Shown: one piece after another, positions 15,953-25,650 of the stretch
Layout: each line of letters starts with the position of its first letter
Position numbering within the stretch: position 1 is the stretch's first letter
From: Actinacidiphila glaucinigra
Lineage (GTDB): Bacteria > Actinomycetota > Actinomycetes > Streptomycetales > Streptomycetaceae
Assembly: GCF_900188405.1 (NCBI RefSeq)
Contig: NZ_FZOF01000023.1
Span: 1 to 64,000, forward strand
DNA length: 64,000 nucleotides
Direction: 5' to 3'
The notes under the pieces: generated by a model
Told to the model about the DNA's origin: nothing
The model's database searches: none
Seen by the model: the letters and a program-made list of their open reading frames with translations, nothing else
Position numbers and translations under genes: made by a program

Positions 15953-17149
15953 GTGTCGGCACTGCTCGTGACGGCGGGCTGCGGCCCCCGGCAGGCCTGG
16001 CTCGGACCGGTCAGCGCGGAGACGTACCGCTCGTTCCTGGCGTCCCGGACGGGTTCGGCGCTCGGCCCGAGCTTCCTCCAGTGCCCGTCGTGGGCGCTGG
16101 TGAAGCCGGGCTGGCGGCCCCGGTTGCTCGGCTGGGGCACCGGGGACGACTCCGGGCGCGGTGAGCTGCGCGGCGTCGCGCTGGTGCTGCTGCGGCAGTT
16201 CCCCGGGACGCGGAAGTCCTTCGCCTACCTGCCCGAGGGGCCGGTCGCCGACTGGTCGGACCCCGGCATCGACGCCTGGCTGACGCCGCTCCTGCGCCAC
16301 CTGCGCGGACTCGGTGCCTTCGCCGTGCGCATCGGCCCCTCGCCCGCCCACCGCCGCTGGGACGCCGCCGCGCTGAAGTCCGCGACCGGTCTCGGCCGGC
16401 GCCTGTCCGACGTCCTGGCGTGCGAGGTCGACCCGCTCGGCACGGTCGTGGCCGAGCGGCTGCGGGCCCGCGGCTGGCGGCGCTGCGGCGGCGACGGGCC
16501 GGACGGCGGCGGGGACGCGGACGCCCAGCCCCGCCACGTCTTCCGGGTCCCGCTGGCCGGCCGCAGCGCCGAGGACCTGTGGTCGGGACTCAACCAGGAG
16601 TGGCGCCGCAACATACGGAAGGCCCGGAAGTCGGGCGTCGAGGTGACCGTGGGCGGCGCGGCCGACCTCCCCGAGTTCTTCCGTCTGCTGCGGATCACCG
16701 AGGAGCGCGACGGCTTCCGGCTGGGCCGCTCGCTGGAGTACTACCAGCGCCAGTACGCGGCCCTCAACGCCGAGCAGCCGGGCCGGATGAAGCTCTACCT
16801 CGCCCGCCACGAGGGCGAGGTGCTCGCCGCCCACACGATGATCACCGTGGGCCGGAGGGCCTGGTACCAGACCGGCGCCTCGGCGGACCACCGCCGCGAG
16901 GTCCGCCCCTCCAACGCCCTGCAGTGGCGGATGCTGCAGGACGCCCACCAACAGGGCGCACTGGAGTACGACATGCGCGGGGTACCCTCCACACTCGACC
17001 CGGAGGACCGGGCGTTCGGTCTCACGCGATGGAAGCTCGGAACCGGCGGGCAGGTCGTCGAGACCCTGGGGGAATGGGAGACGGCCTTGGACGGCACCGC
17101 CAACCACACGCTCTACCGGGCCTTCCAGGTCTACCTGGCACGCCGGTGA
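15953..17149 (+). CDS. FemAB/FemX-family aminoacyltransferase (peptidoglycan bridge formation)
   Basis: A 398-residue protein of the Fem family, which adds bridge amino acids to lipid II from aminoacyl-tRNA in the cytoplasm. Two GNAT-like subdomains are visible. The second carries WRRNIRKARKSGVEV, then a FFRLLRITEERDGF region and a conserved YDMRGVPSTLDPEDRAFGLTRWK-like end that is typical of Streptomyces FemX proteins. The GTG start has CAGGGAGG 5-6 nt upstream. The stop overlaps the MurJ start by GTGA. In Streptomyces FemX adds the glycine bridge, so pairing with a lipid II flippase is sensible. Confidence 0.88.
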   Translation: MSALLVTAGCGPRQAWLGPVSAETYRSFLASRTGSALGPSFLQCPSWALVKPGWRPRLLGWGTGDDSGRGELRGVALVLLRQFPGTRKSFAYLPEGPVADWSDPGIDAWLTPLLRHLRGLGAFAVRIGPSPAHRRWDAAALKSATGLGRRLSDVLACEVDPLGTVVAERLRARGWRRCGGDGPDGGGDADAQPRHVFRVPLAGRSAEDLWSGLNQEWRRNIRKARKSGVEVTVGGAADLPEFFRLLRITEERDGFRLGRSLEYYQRQYAALNAEQPGRMKLYLARHEGEVLAAHTMITVGRRAWYQTGASADHRREVRPSNALQWRMLQDAHQQGALEYDMRGVPSTLDPEDRAFGLTRWKLGTGGQVVETLGEWETALDGTANHTLYRAFQVYLARR

Positions 17150-18825
17150 GCGCCCCCGCGGCGGCCCGGCCGGCCGACGGGAAGGCCGCCCCGGCCGGGG
17201 CGGCAGCCACCGGCTCGGTGCTGCGCAGCGGCGCCCTCATGGCGGCGGGTTCGGTGGTCTCCCGCGCGACCGGCTTCGTACGGTCCGCGACCGTCGCCGC
17301 GGCGCTCGGCGTCGGCCTGGCCGCCGACGGCTACTCGGTCGGCAACTCGGTGCCCACGATCGTCTACATGCTGCTGCTGGGCGGCGCGCTCAACGCGGTG
17401 TTCGTACCCGAACTGGTGCGGGCCGCCAAGGAGCACGAGGACGGCGGCGCCGCCTACACCGACCGGCTGCTGACCGTGTGCACCGTCGCGCTGCTGCTGA
17501 TCACGACGGCGGCCGTGCTGGCCGCGCCCGCGATCGTGGCCGCGTACACCGGCTACACCGGGGCGCAGGCGGCGACGACGGTGGCCTTCGCGCGCTCCTG
17601 CCTGCCGCAGATCCTCTTCCTCGGCCTGTTCACGCTGCTCGGCCAAGTCCTGAACGCCCGCGGCCGGTTCGGCGCGATGATGTGGACGCCCGTCCTCAAC
17701 AACCTGGTCGTCATCGCCGTCTTCGGCCTCTACCTGGCCACGGCCGGCACCGGCGGCGGGCTGACCTCCGGCGAGACCGCGCTGCTCGGCTGGGGCACCA
17801 CGGCCGGCATCGCGGTGCAGGCGCTGGCGCTGGTGCCGTCACTGCGGGCGGCGCGCTTCCGCTGGCGGCCGCGGTTCGACTGGCGGGGCAGCGGGCTGTC
17901 CCGGCCGCTGCGCTCCGCCGGGTGGCTGGTGCTGCTGGTGCTCACCAACCAGGTCGCCTACTGGGTGGTGACCCGGCTCGCCACCTCCGCCGGACAGCGC
18001 GCCGCGGCCCTCGGCATCGACGGCGGCGCCGGCTTCACCGCGTACAACAACGCCTATCTGCTGTGGGCCGTACCGCACGGCATCGTGACGGTCTCGCTGG
18101 TCACCGCCCTGCTGCCGCGGATGAGCGCGGCGGCGGCCGACGGCGACCCCGCGCGGGTGCGCCGCGACGTCTCGTACGCGCTGCGCAGCAGCTCCGCGCT
18201 GGTGGTGCCCGCCGCGTGCGCGCTGCTGGCGCTCGCCGGGCCGGCGATGGCGCTGGTCTTCGAGCACGGCAGGACCGACGCCGCCGACGTCGCGGTCATG
18301 GCGAACGCGCTGGTGGCCTTCGCCCCCGGTCTCGTCGCCTTCTCCGGGCAGTACGTGCTGTCGCGCACCTTCTACGCGCTCGGCGACACCCGCACCCCGT
18401 TCCTGCTCAACCTGGTGATCTCCGGGCTCAACGCGGGCCTGTCCGTCACCGCCTACCTGCTGCTGCCCGCGCGCTGGGCGGTCACCGGCATGGCCGGGGC
18501 GTACTCGGTGGCGCTCTTCGCGGGTTGGGCGGTCACCGCGCACGTGCTGGGCCGCAGGCTGGCGGCGCCGGACGGCGGTCGCGGGCCGTGGCGCTCGCCG
18601 ACCGCGGGCGCGCTGGCCCGGCTGCTGCTCACCGCGGTGCCCGCCGCGGCCCTGGGCCGGACGACGGCGGACCTCGCCGCGGACCTCGGACCGCTCGCCG
18701 CGGCGGTGGCCGGGGCGGCCGTCGTCGTACTGGTCTTCGCGGCCGCGGCCCGCCCGCTGCGGCTGACCGAGGTCGAGGCCGCCCAGCGGGCGCTGCTCGG
18801 CAAACTGCGGCGCGGTGCGCGATGA
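17146..18825 (+). CDS. murJ: MurJ-like lipid II flippase (MOP superfamily)
   Basis: A 559-residue integral membrane protein with about 14 hydrophobic helices. The N-terminal signature SVVSRATGFVRSATVAAALG and the internal MLLLGGALNAVFVPELVR are characteristic of MviN/MurJ proteins, which flip lipid II across the membrane. The second half has the related FSGQYVLSRTFYALGDTRTP motif. Translation starts at a GTG overlapping the FemX stop, so the two are coupled. Actinomycetes often encode more than one MurJ homologue, so this copy may not be the essential one. The response regulator follows after only 17 bp. Confidence 0.9.
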   Translation: MSAPAAARPADGKAAPAGAAATGSVLRSGALMAAGSVVSRATGFVRSATVAAALGVGLAADGYSVGNSVPTIVYMLLLGGALNAVFVPELVRAAKEHEDGGAAYTDRLLTVCTVALLLITTAAVLAAPAIVAAYTGYTGAQAATTVAFARSCLPQILFLGLFTLLGQVLNARGRFGAMMWTPVLNNLVVIAVFGLYLATAGTGGGLTSGETALLGWGTTAGIAVQALALVPSLRAARFRWRPRFDWRGSGLSRPLRSAGWLVLLVLTNQVAYWVVTRLATSAGQRAAALGIDGGAGFTAYNNAYLLWAVPHGIVTVSLVTALLPRMSAAAADGDPARVRRDVSYALRSSSALVVPAACALLALAGPAMALVFEHGRTDAADVAVMANALVAFAPGLVAFSGQYVLSRTFYALGDTRTPFLLNLVISGLNAGLSVTAYLLLPARWAVTGMAGAYSVALFAGWAVTAHVLGRRLAAPDGGRGPWRSPTAGALARLLLTAVPAAALGRTTADLAADLGPLAAAVAGAAVVVLVFAAAARPLRLTEVEAAQRALLGKLRRGAR

Positions 18826-18842
18826 CTTGCGATACTCCGCTC

Positions 18843-19523
18843 ATGCCACGCGTCCTTCTGATCGAAGACGACCCTTCCGTGCGCGAGGGTGTCGAACTGG
18901 GCCTGCGCCGCCGCGGTCATGAGGTCCGGACGGCCGCGACCGGCGAGGCCGGGCTCACCGCCCTCGGCGAGTTCCAGCCCGATCTGCTGCTGCTGGACCT
19001 GATGCTGCCCGGCATGAACGGCGTCCAGGTCTGCCGCCAGGTGCGCGAGACGAGCCAGCTGCCGATCATCATGCTCACCGCCCGCGGCGACGACTTCGAC
19101 GTCGTCGTCGGGCTGGAGGCGGGGGCCGACGACTACATCGTCAAACCCGCCCGCACCGAGGTGATCGAGGCCCGCATCCGGGCCGTGCTGCGGCGCATCG
19201 AGGAGCCCGGGGGCCGCCCGGCCGTCGAGTTCCACGGCGACCTGGCCGTCGACCGCGCGGGGCTCGGCGTCGCCAAGTCCGGGCAGCGGGTGGCACTCGC
19301 GCCCTCCGAGCTGAAACTGCTGCTCTTCCTCTCCGCCGCGCCCGAACAGGTCTTCAGCCGCCAGCAGTTGCTGGAGCACGTGTGGGAGCACAGCTACCAC
19401 GCGGACGCCCGGCTGGTCGACGCCTGCGTCCGGCGGCTGCGCAACAAGATCGAGGACGTGCCCGGCAGTCCCCGCTACATACAGACGCTGCGCGGCTTCG
19501 GCTACCGCTTCGGGCCGCTGTGA
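18843..19523 (+). CDS. OmpR-family response regulator, AfsQ1-like
   Basis: A 226-residue response regulator. The receiver has phosphoacceptor Asp52 ([11 protein letters not shown]) and Lys in IVKPA, and the winged-helix domain ends [14 protein letters not shown]. It resembles AfsQ1 of S. coelicolor in the receiver ([14 protein letters not shown]-like segment) and in the distinctive [21 protein letters not shown] region, by memory rather than search. The gene sits 17 bp after murJ, with GATACT 6 nt before the ATG. It could therefore be read both from the envelope operon and from an internal promoter. The stop overlaps the kinase start. Confidence 0.9.
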   Translation: MPRVLLIEDDPSVREGVELGLRRRGHEVRTAATGEAGLTALGEFQPDLLLLDLMLPGMNGVQVCRQVRETSQLPIIMLTARGDDFDVVVGLEAGADDYIVKPARTEVIEARIRAVLRRIEEPGGRPAVEFHGDLAVDRAGLGVAKSGQRVALAPSELKLLLFLSAAPEQVFSRQQLLEHVWEHSYHADARLVDACVRRLRNKIEDVPGSPRYIQTLRGFGYRFGPL

Positions 19524-20989
19524 TCCGCTGGAGGGCCCGGATCGGGCTGCGCAGCCGGCTGGTGCTGGCGTTTCTGCTCGTCGCCGCGGTCAGCGCGGGC
19601 ACTACCGCCGCCCTCACGTACCGCGAGGCGCGCAACGCCATCCTCGAACAGGTCCAGAACACCGCCGTCTCCTCCTTCCGCGAGCAGGCCGCCACCGTCG
19701 GCACCACGCTCCCGATGGACGGCGCGGCCCTCCAGGAGGTGCTGCGCGACATCGCCCGCAAGGGCAAGCCGCGCACCTGGGTGGTGTTCGCCGAGTACGG
19801 ATCGATGCGGGTCTCCTCGGGCACCAGCCCCGTCTCCACCGTCATCACGCCCGAACTGCGCCGCGCCGCGCTGGCCAGTCCCCGGGGCGTCTTCCAGCGC
19901 GTCGACAAGGACGGCACCCCCTGGCTGACCATGGCCGTGCCGACCGTCTTCAAGACCGGGCTGTCCGCCCGCCCCACCGGGCTCGTGCTCTACGCCGTGA
20001 TGCCGCTGGCCACGGAGGAGGACGACATCCGGGCGATGCTCACCGCCGCCCGCGACGGAGCCCTGCCCGCGCTGCTCGTCGCCCTCGTCCCCGCCCTGCT
20101 CGCCGCCCGCAGCGTGCTCCGCCCGGTCCGCGACCTGCGCACGGCGGCACAGCGCATCGGCCGCGGCGAGCTCGACACCCGCATCCCCGTCAAGGGCAGC
20201 GACGAACTCGCCGACCTGGCGTACACCTTCAACGACACCGCCCTGCAACTGGAGCGCTCCGTCACCGAACTGCGCCGCGCCGAGGTGCGGGCCCGCCGCT
20301 TCGCCTCCGACGTCTCGCACGAACTGCGCACCCCGCTGGCCGGGATGCTCGCCGTCACCGACGTGCTCGACGAGGACGCCGAGCGGCTCGCCCCGGACAC
20401 CGCGGCCGCCGTCCGCCTCATCAGCGCCGAGACCGGCAAGCTCGCCGTCCTGGTCGAGGACCTGATCGAGATCTCCCGCTTCGACGCGAAGGCCGCCGAG
20501 CTCAACGCCGACGAGGTCGACGTCGCCGAGACCATCCGCAGGACCCTGGCGACCCGGCGCTGGACGGACCCCGCGCAGGTGGCCTGCGAACTGCCCCCGG
20601 GCATCCGGGCCCGGCTCGACCCGCGGCGCTTCGACGTCGTGGTGGCCAACCTCGTCGGGAACGCGCTGCGCCACGGCGGCGCCCCCGTCCGCATCCGGCT
20701 GCGCGACGAGCCGCCCGACGGCGGCCGCGCCCGGTTCGCCGTCGAGGTCGCCGACAGCGGCCCCGGCATCGCCCCGGACGTCCTGCCGCACATCTTCGAC
20801 CGCTTCTACAAGGCCGACGCCGCCCGCACCCGCTCCGCGGGCAGCGGCCTGGGCCTGGCCATCGTCCGGGAGAACGTCCGTCTGCACGGCGGCACGGTCC
20901 GCGCCGCCAACGGCCCGCACGGCGGCGCCGTCCTCACCGTGCGGATGCCGCTGGCCACCCCCCGTCCGGACGGGGAGGCGGCGCCGTGA
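19520..20989 (+). CDS. sensor histidine kinase, partner of the AfsQ1-like regulator
   Basis: A 489-residue membrane kinase. Transmembrane helices lie at about 13-34 and 181-200, enclosing an outer sensor domain of about 145 residues. HAMP is at about 198-250. The H-box [15 protein letters not shown] has His267. The N-box is [13 protein letters not shown], and the ATP-lid motifs are [17 protein letters not shown] and GSGLGLAIV. It overlaps both the regulator before it and the lipoprotein after it by GTGA, so the three proteins are probably made in fixed proportion. The signal it senses is unknown. Confidence 0.92.
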   Translation: MIRWRARIGLRSRLVLAFLLVAAVSAGTTAALTYREARNAILEQVQNTAVSSFREQAATVGTTLPMDGAALQEVLRDIARKGKPRTWVVFAEYGSMRVSSGTSPVSTVITPELRRAALASPRGVFQRVDKDGTPWLTMAVPTVFKTGLSARPTGLVLYAVMPLATEEDDIRAMLTAARDGALPALLVALVPALLAARSVLRPVRDLRTAAQRIGRGELDTRIPVKGSDELADLAYTFNDTALQLERSVTELRRAEVRARRFASDVSHELRTPLAGMLAVTDVLDEDAERLAPDTAAAVRLISAETGKLAVLVEDLIEISRFDAKAAELNADEVDVAETIRRTLATRRWTDPAQVACELPPGIRARLDPRRFDVVVANLVGNALRHGGAPVRIRLRDEPPDGGRARFAVEVADSGPGIAPDVLPHIFDRFYKADAARTRSAGSGLGLAIVRENVRLHGGTVRAANGPHGGAVLTVRMPLATPRPDGEAAP

Positions 20990-21540
20990 GACCGCGGTCC
21001 GCACCGGCCGCCGCCGGCCGCCGGTTCGTCCCGGCCCTGGTCTGCGCGGCCGCGGCCCTGCTGACCGGCTGCGGGGTCCCGGGCTCCGGGGTCGTCGAGG
21101 CGGGCGGCCCGGCCACCGTCGAGGCCTTCCCCGGGACACCGAACCGGCTGACGCTCTTCTTCCTCTCCCCCGAGGGCCGGCTCACCCCGGTCCTGCGCGC
21201 GACCCGGGACGACGCGCAGGCCCCGCCGGTGGCGACCGCGCAGGTCGTCACGGTGCTGCTGGACGGGCCCGAGCCCCAGGAGAGCAAGGCGGGACTCGGC
21301 ACCGGGCTGCCCTCCTCCGCCGGGCCGGTGGACGTCGCGTCGTCCCGGGGCACGATACGGATCACGCTGCCGTTCCCCGTACGGCGCCTGAAGGACAACG
21401 CCGTACGCCAGATCGTCTGCACCGCCGCCTACGCCGAGGGCCGCGAGGACGCCGCCGCGATCGTCCTGGCCGGCGGCGACGGCACCCTCCCGCCCGCCCG
21501 CTGCGGCGGCGCCCTGCCCGGCACGGCCTCCTCGCGCTGA
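20986..21540 (+). CDS. GerMN-type lipoprotein associated with the two-component system
   Basis: A 184-residue lipoprotein. The signal peptide ends with LLTGC (Cys near 25) followed by [14 protein letters not shown]. The core (about 45-165) resembles a GerMN domain: [18 protein letters not shown], then [23 protein letters not shown] and a late [10 protein letters not shown] segment. Regulator-kinase-GerMN lipoprotein is the same arrangement as mtrA-mtrB-lpqB and as afsQ1-afsQ2 with its downstream lipoprotein. By analogy the protein probably modulates the kinase from outside the membrane, which is inference. Confidence 0.75.
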   Translation: MRPRSAPAAAGRRFVPALVCAAAALLTGCGVPGSGVVEAGGPATVEAFPGTPNRLTLFFLSPEGRLTPVLRATRDDAQAPPVATAQVVTVLLDGPEPQESKAGLGTGLPSSAGPVDVASSRGTIRITLPFPVRRLKDNAVRQIVCTAAYAEGREDAAAIVLAGGDGTLPPARCGGALPGTASSR

Positions 21541-21651
21541 CCGCGACCGGCGCCGAACTGCGGGCGCGCGCCATGAGCGGTAGAAGTGGAGGTGGGCCCG
21601 GACGGCCGCGTCCTGGCGGGGCCGGAAGAGGACGGGCGAGAACGGCGACGG

Positions 21652-24078
21652 ATGGCGATGCGAGATTCCAGCCTCGACGACGACTTCGACGGCGGCCTCC
21701 CTCCCCGGCCCGATTCGAGCGTTCCGGCCACGGCCGTCATCGACGCCCACGGGGTCGTCACGGGCTGGAGCAGCGAGGCCGAGCGGCTGCTGGGGTACGG
21801 GCACGACGAGGTCGTGGGGCAGCCCGCCAGCCGGCTGCTCGGCTCGGACGCCGCCCGGTCCACCGAGTGGTTCCTCGCGATGCCCTTCGGCTGGGGCGGC
21901 AGATCGGTGCTGCGCCGCCGGGACGGGCGCCACCTGGACGTGTCCGTGCGGGTCTACCCGTCGCTGGACGGCCACGGCCGGCCGCAGCGGCTCATCGTGG
22001 TCTCCCCGATGGACCGGCGGCACTGGGGGGCGGTGGACAGCGTGGTCGAGGAGGCCTTCGACCAGGCCATCCTGCCCATGGCGATCTTCGACAACGAGCT
22101 GCGGACCCTGCGCACCAGCAGGGGCATGCAGCGCGAGGCCGGACGCACCGAGGAGCAGATGCGGGGCAGACGCCCCTCGGAGTTCCTGGCGGGCAGCGCG
22201 GGGGAGGCCGTCGAGGAGGGCGTCCGGCACGTCCTGGCCAGCGGTGAGTCCCACGACCTGCACCTGCGCATCCGCTCCCGGGTGGCACCGGCGCCGCGCA
22301 CCTGGACGATCACGCTCTCCCCGCTCGCCGATCCCCTGCGGCGCAGCGCGCGCGTCCAGCTCACCGCGGTCGACACCACCGAGCAGCACGTGGCACGGGA
22401 GCGGCTGGCCCTGCTCAACGAGGTCAGCACCCGGGTCGGCAGCACCCTGGACGTGAGCCGCACCGCCCAGGAGATGGCCGACGTGGTGGTGGGCAACCTC
22501 GCCGACTTCGCCACCGTCGACCTGCTCGACCCGCTGTTCCGCGGGGTGGAACCGCAGCCCGGGGACCCCGGGGTCGCCCTGCGCCGCGCCGCGCAGCAGT
22601 CCGTCCTCCCCGGCATGCCCGAGTCGGTGATCGCGACCGGGGAGCTGGACCACTACCCGCTGGACTCACCGCCCACCCGCTCCCTCGTCACCGGCCGCGC
22701 CTCGCTGCACGGCACCGTGGACCGCGCCATCGACGTCTGGGCCGCGGGCGACCCCGGACGGGCCGAGATGCTGCGCCGGCACGGCATCCACTCGGTGATG
22801 GTCATCCCGCTGCGGGCCCGCGGCATCACGCTCGGCGTCGCCGTGCTCGCCCGGCACCGCAGACCCGACCCCTTCGACGAGGACGATCTGCAGGTCGCCG
22901 AGGAGATCGGCGCCCGGGCCGCGGTCGCCGTCGACAACGCCCGCCGCTACACCCGCGAACGCGCCACCGCCCTGGCCCTCCAGCGCAGCCTGCTGCCCCA
23001 GCGGCTCGGCCGCCAGGAGGCGGTGGAGGTCGCCTCGCGCTACCTGCCCGCGGGCAGCGGCGCGGGCGTGGGCGGCGACTGGTTCGACGTGATCCCGCTG
23101 TCCGGGGCCCGGGTCGCGCTGGTCGCGGGCGACGTCGTCGGCCACGGACTGCGCGCCTCCGCCACCATGGGACGGCTGCGGACGGCCGTGCGCACCCTCG
23201 CCGACGTCGACCTGCCGCCCGACGAACTGCTCGTCCACCTCGACGACCTGGTCGTCCACCTCGCCGGGGAGGAGGTCGGCGAGGACGACTCCGAGAACGT
23301 CGTCACCGACCTCGTCGCCACCTGCCTGTACCTGGTCTACGACCCCGTCTCCCGGCTGTGCACCGCCGCCAGCGCGGGACACCCCCCGCCCGTGCTGACC
23401 ACGCCGGACGGCACCGCGCAGTTCGTCGACCTGCCGCCCGGACCACCGCTCGGGCTGGGCGGACTGCCCTTCGAGACCGTCGAGTGCGCACTGGACCCGG
23501 ACAGCCTCCTGGTGCTCTACACCAACGGCCTCATCGCCACCGAGGACCGGGACGTCGACACCGGCATGGCGGCGCTGCGCCGGGCGCTCACCCGGCCCGA
23601 CCGCTCCCTGGAGTCCGTCTGCGAGAACCTGGTGGCCCTGGTCCCCGACCCCCCGGACGACGACGTCGCCCTGGTCGTCGCCCGCACCAAGGTGCTGGAC
23701 GCGTCCCAGGTCGTCACCTGGGACGTGCCCGCCGAGCCCGCCGCGGTGGCCGGTATCCGCGCCGAGGTCACGCGCCGGCTGGCGGAATGGGGGATGGAGG
23801 ACATCACCTACACCGTGGAGCTGGTCGTCAGCGAACTCGTCACCAACGCCGTCCGGTACGGAACCCCGCCCATCGGACTGCGCGTCATCCACAACTCCAC
23901 CCTCATCGTCGAGGTCTCCGACGGCAGCGGCACCGCGCCCCACCTGCGCCGGGCCCGGGTCTTCGACGAGGGCGGCCGCGGACTGATGCTGGTGGCGCAG
24001 GTCACCGAACGCTGGGGGACGCGTCACACCCAGGAGGGCAAGACGATCTGGGCGGAGGTCGCCCTGGCCGATCCCTGA
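21652..24078 (+). CDS. PAS-GAF-SpoIIE phosphatase with RsbW-like ATPase domain
   Basis: An 808-residue cytoplasmic signalling protein. Domains in order: PAS at about 25-120, a second PAS-like domain at about 130-250, GAF at about 260-440, a SpoIIE-type PP2C phosphatase at about 455-675 (GGDWFDVIPL ... AGDVVGHG ... ASAGHPPPVL ... DDDVALVV), and an RsbW/HATPase_c domain at about 685-805 (ELVVSELVTNAVRYG, DEGGRGLMLV). Such proteins combine anti-anti-sigma phosphatase and anti-sigma-kinase-like activities. The start is uncertain: ATG 21652 or 21658, or GTG 21586, are all possible. Confidence 0.9.
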   Translation: MAMRDSSLDDDFDGGLPPRPDSSVPATAVIDAHGVVTGWSSEAERLLGYGHDEVVGQPASRLLGSDAARSTEWFLAMPFGWGGRSVLRRRDGRHLDVSVRVYPSLDGHGRPQRLIVVSPMDRRHWGAVDSVVEEAFDQAILPMAIFDNELRTLRTSRGMQREAGRTEEQMRGRRPSEFLAGSAGEAVEEGVRHVLASGESHDLHLRIRSRVAPAPRTWTITLSPLADPLRRSARVQLTAVDTTEQHVARERLALLNEVSTRVGSTLDVSRTAQEMADVVVGNLADFATVDLLDPLFRGVEPQPGDPGVALRRAAQQSVLPGMPESVIATGELDHYPLDSPPTRSLVTGRASLHGTVDRAIDVWAAGDPGRAEMLRRHGIHSVMVIPLRARGITLGVAVLARHRRPDPFDEDDLQVAEEIGARAAVAVDNARRYTRERATALALQRSLLPQRLGRQEAVEVASRYLPAGSGAGVGGDWFDVIPLSGARVALVAGDVVGHGLRASATMGRLRTAVRTLADVDLPPDELLVHLDDLVVHLAGEEVGEDDSENVVTDLVATCLYLVYDPVSRLCTAASAGHPPPVLTTPDGTAQFVDLPPGPPLGLGGLPFETVECALDPDSLLVLYTNGLIATEDRDVDTGMAALRRALTRPDRSLESVCENLVALVPDPPDDDVALVVARTKVLDASQVVTWDVPAEPAAVAGIRAEVTRRLAEWGMEDITYTVELVVSELVTNAVRYGTPPIGLRVIHNSTLIVEVSDGSGTAPHLRRARVFDEGGRGLMLVAQVTERWGTRHTQEGKTIWAEVALADP

Positions 24079-24125
24079 GAACGGACGCCACCCGAGGGCG
24101 CCGGACGAGGAAGGGAATGGTGCAC

Positions 24126-24974
24126 ATGTGCCGGTGGCTCGCCTACTCGGGCACACCCATGCTGCTCGACAACATCCTCTACAAACCGCGGCACTCCCTG
24201 ATCGACCAGAGCCTGCACTCCCGCATGGGGGTCGAGACCACCAACGGGGACGGCTTCGGCATCGGCTGGTACGCCGCGGACCTGGACACCCCGGCGATCA
24301 TCCGGGACATCGGGCCCGCCTGGAACAACCGCAACCTGCGGGAGATCTCGCGCCACGTCACCTCGCCGCTGTTCTTCGCCCACGTACGGGCGTCGACGGG
24401 CACCGCGATCCAGCAGACCAACTGCCATCCCTTCCGGCACGGCCGCTGGCTGTGGATGCACAACGGCGCGATCACCGACTTCCACCGGCTGCGCCGCGAC
24501 CTCTCGCTCGCCGTCGACCCGGCGCTGTTCTCCTGCATCGAGGGCTCGACGGACTCCGAGGTGATGTTCTTCCTCGCGCTCACCTTCGGCCTGGACCAGG
24601 ACGTGCCCGGGGCCGTGGCGCGGATGGCCGGGCTGGTGGAACGCACCGGCCACGAGCACGGGGTCGAGTTCCCGGTCCAGATGACCGTGGCGGTCACCGA
24701 CGGGGAGAGCCTGTGGGCCTTCCGCTACTCCAGCGAGCACACCTCGCGGTCGCTCTTCTACAGCAGCAGGGTGGACTCGCTGCGCGAGCTCCACCCCGAC
24801 CTGTGGTTCCTGCAGGGTGTGTCGGAGGAGACCCGGCTCGTGGTGTCCGAACCCCTGGGCGACCTGCCGGACGCCTGGCACGAGGTCCCCGAGAGCACCT
24901 TCGGGGTGGTGCGGCCCGGCCAGGACGAGCTGCTGCCGTTCGAGCCCGCGGCCCCCGACGGCATCGCGGCGTGA
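24126..24974 (+). CDS. class II glutamine amidotransferase
   Basis: A 282-residue N-terminal-nucleophile amidotransferase (YafJ type). The ATG at 24126 is required because it makes Cys2 the mature N-terminal nucleophile (MCRWLAYSG). AGGAAGGGA lies upstream. Conserved features include NGDGFGIGWY, the FFAHVRASTG segment for glutamine binding, and NCHPFRHGRWLWMHNGAI. No synthase domain is fused, so the ammonia acceptor is unknown. Related enzymes act in ergothioneine hydrolysis (EgtC) and other pathways, but no egt genes lie nearby. Confidence 0.88.
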   Translation: MCRWLAYSGTPMLLDNILYKPRHSLIDQSLHSRMGVETTNGDGFGIGWYAADLDTPAIIRDIGPAWNNRNLREISRHVTSPLFFAHVRASTGTAIQQTNCHPFRHGRWLWMHNGAITDFHRLRRDLSLAVDPALFSCIEGSTDSEVMFFLALTFGLDQDVPGAVARMAGLVERTGHEHGVEFPVQMTVAVTDGESLWAFRYSSEHTSRSLFYSSRVDSLRELHPDLWFLQGVSEETRLVVSEPLGDLPDAWHEVPESTFGVVRPGQDELLPFEPAAPDGIAA

Positions 24975-25020
24975 CACGGGTCACGGGAACCCGCGGGGGA
25001 CGGACGGACAGCAGACAGAA

Positions 25021-25650
25021 GTGACCACTGATGTACGAACCCGGGTACGGGACGGGGACCCCGCCGCCTTCGCGGAGCTGTTCGACGCGTACGCCCGCGC
25101 CGTCTACAACCACGCCTTCCGGCTGACCGCCGACTGGTCGGTCGCCGAGGACGTGATGTCGGCGACCTTCCTGGAGGCCTGGCGGCTGCGGGACCGCGTC
25201 GACCCCGAAGGGGGCTCGCTGCGGCCGTGGCTGCTGGGTATCGCCACCAACATCGCGCGCAACCACTGCCGCGGCAACCGCCGCTACCGGGCGGCGGTCG
25301 CCGCCGGCGCCCAGGCCGGGACCGCCGCGCTCGAAGTGCCGGACCACGCCGAGCTCGTGGCCGGCCGGGTCGACGACCGGCGCCGCCTCGCGGCCGTGCT
25401 CGCCGCCCTCGCCCGGCTGCGCCGCCCCGAACGCGAGGTGCTGACGCTGTGCCTGTGGGAGGGCCTGGAGTACACCGAGGCCGCCGAGGCCCTCGGCATC
25501 CCGGTCGGCACCGTGCGCTCCCGGCTGTCCCGGGCCCGTACGCGACTGCGCAAACTCGCCGACGCGGAGACGGAACCCGAAGGCCGCCGCCGACAGACAG
25601 AAGGGGACCGCACGAACGCGGTCCGGCCCGCACAGGAAGGAATCCGATGA
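25021..25650 (+). CDS. ECF-type RNA polymerase sigma factor
   Basis: A 209-residue sigma-70 family ECF factor. Region 2 covers about 12-85 (FAELFDAYARAVYNHAFRL, SVAEDVMSATFLEAWR) and region 4 covers about 115-175 (LARLRRPEREVLTLCLWEGLEYTEAAEALGIPVGTVRSRLSRAR). A tail rich in charged residues follows. It starts with GTG and its stop overlaps the next gene as ATGA. The partner is a membrane protein of the CU044_5270 family, which regularly accompanies ECF factors of this kind. The stimulus is unknown. Confidence 0.92.
   Translation: MTTDVRTRVRDGDPAAFAELFDAYARAVYNHAFRLTADWSVAEDVMSATFLEAWRLRDRVDPEGGSLRPWLLGIATNIARNHCRGNRRYRAAVAAGAQAGTAALEVPDHAELVAGRVDDRRRLAAVLAALARLRRPEREVLTLCLWEGLEYTEAAEALGIPVGTVRSRLSRARTRLRKLADAETEPEGRRRQTEGDRTNAVRPAQEGIR

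Noticed and set aside
25021-25650. Autoregulatory ECF promoter (GGAAC/CGTC type) upstream of the sigma gene
   Set aside because: A GGGAACC is present near 24985, but no matching -10 at the right spacing was seen.
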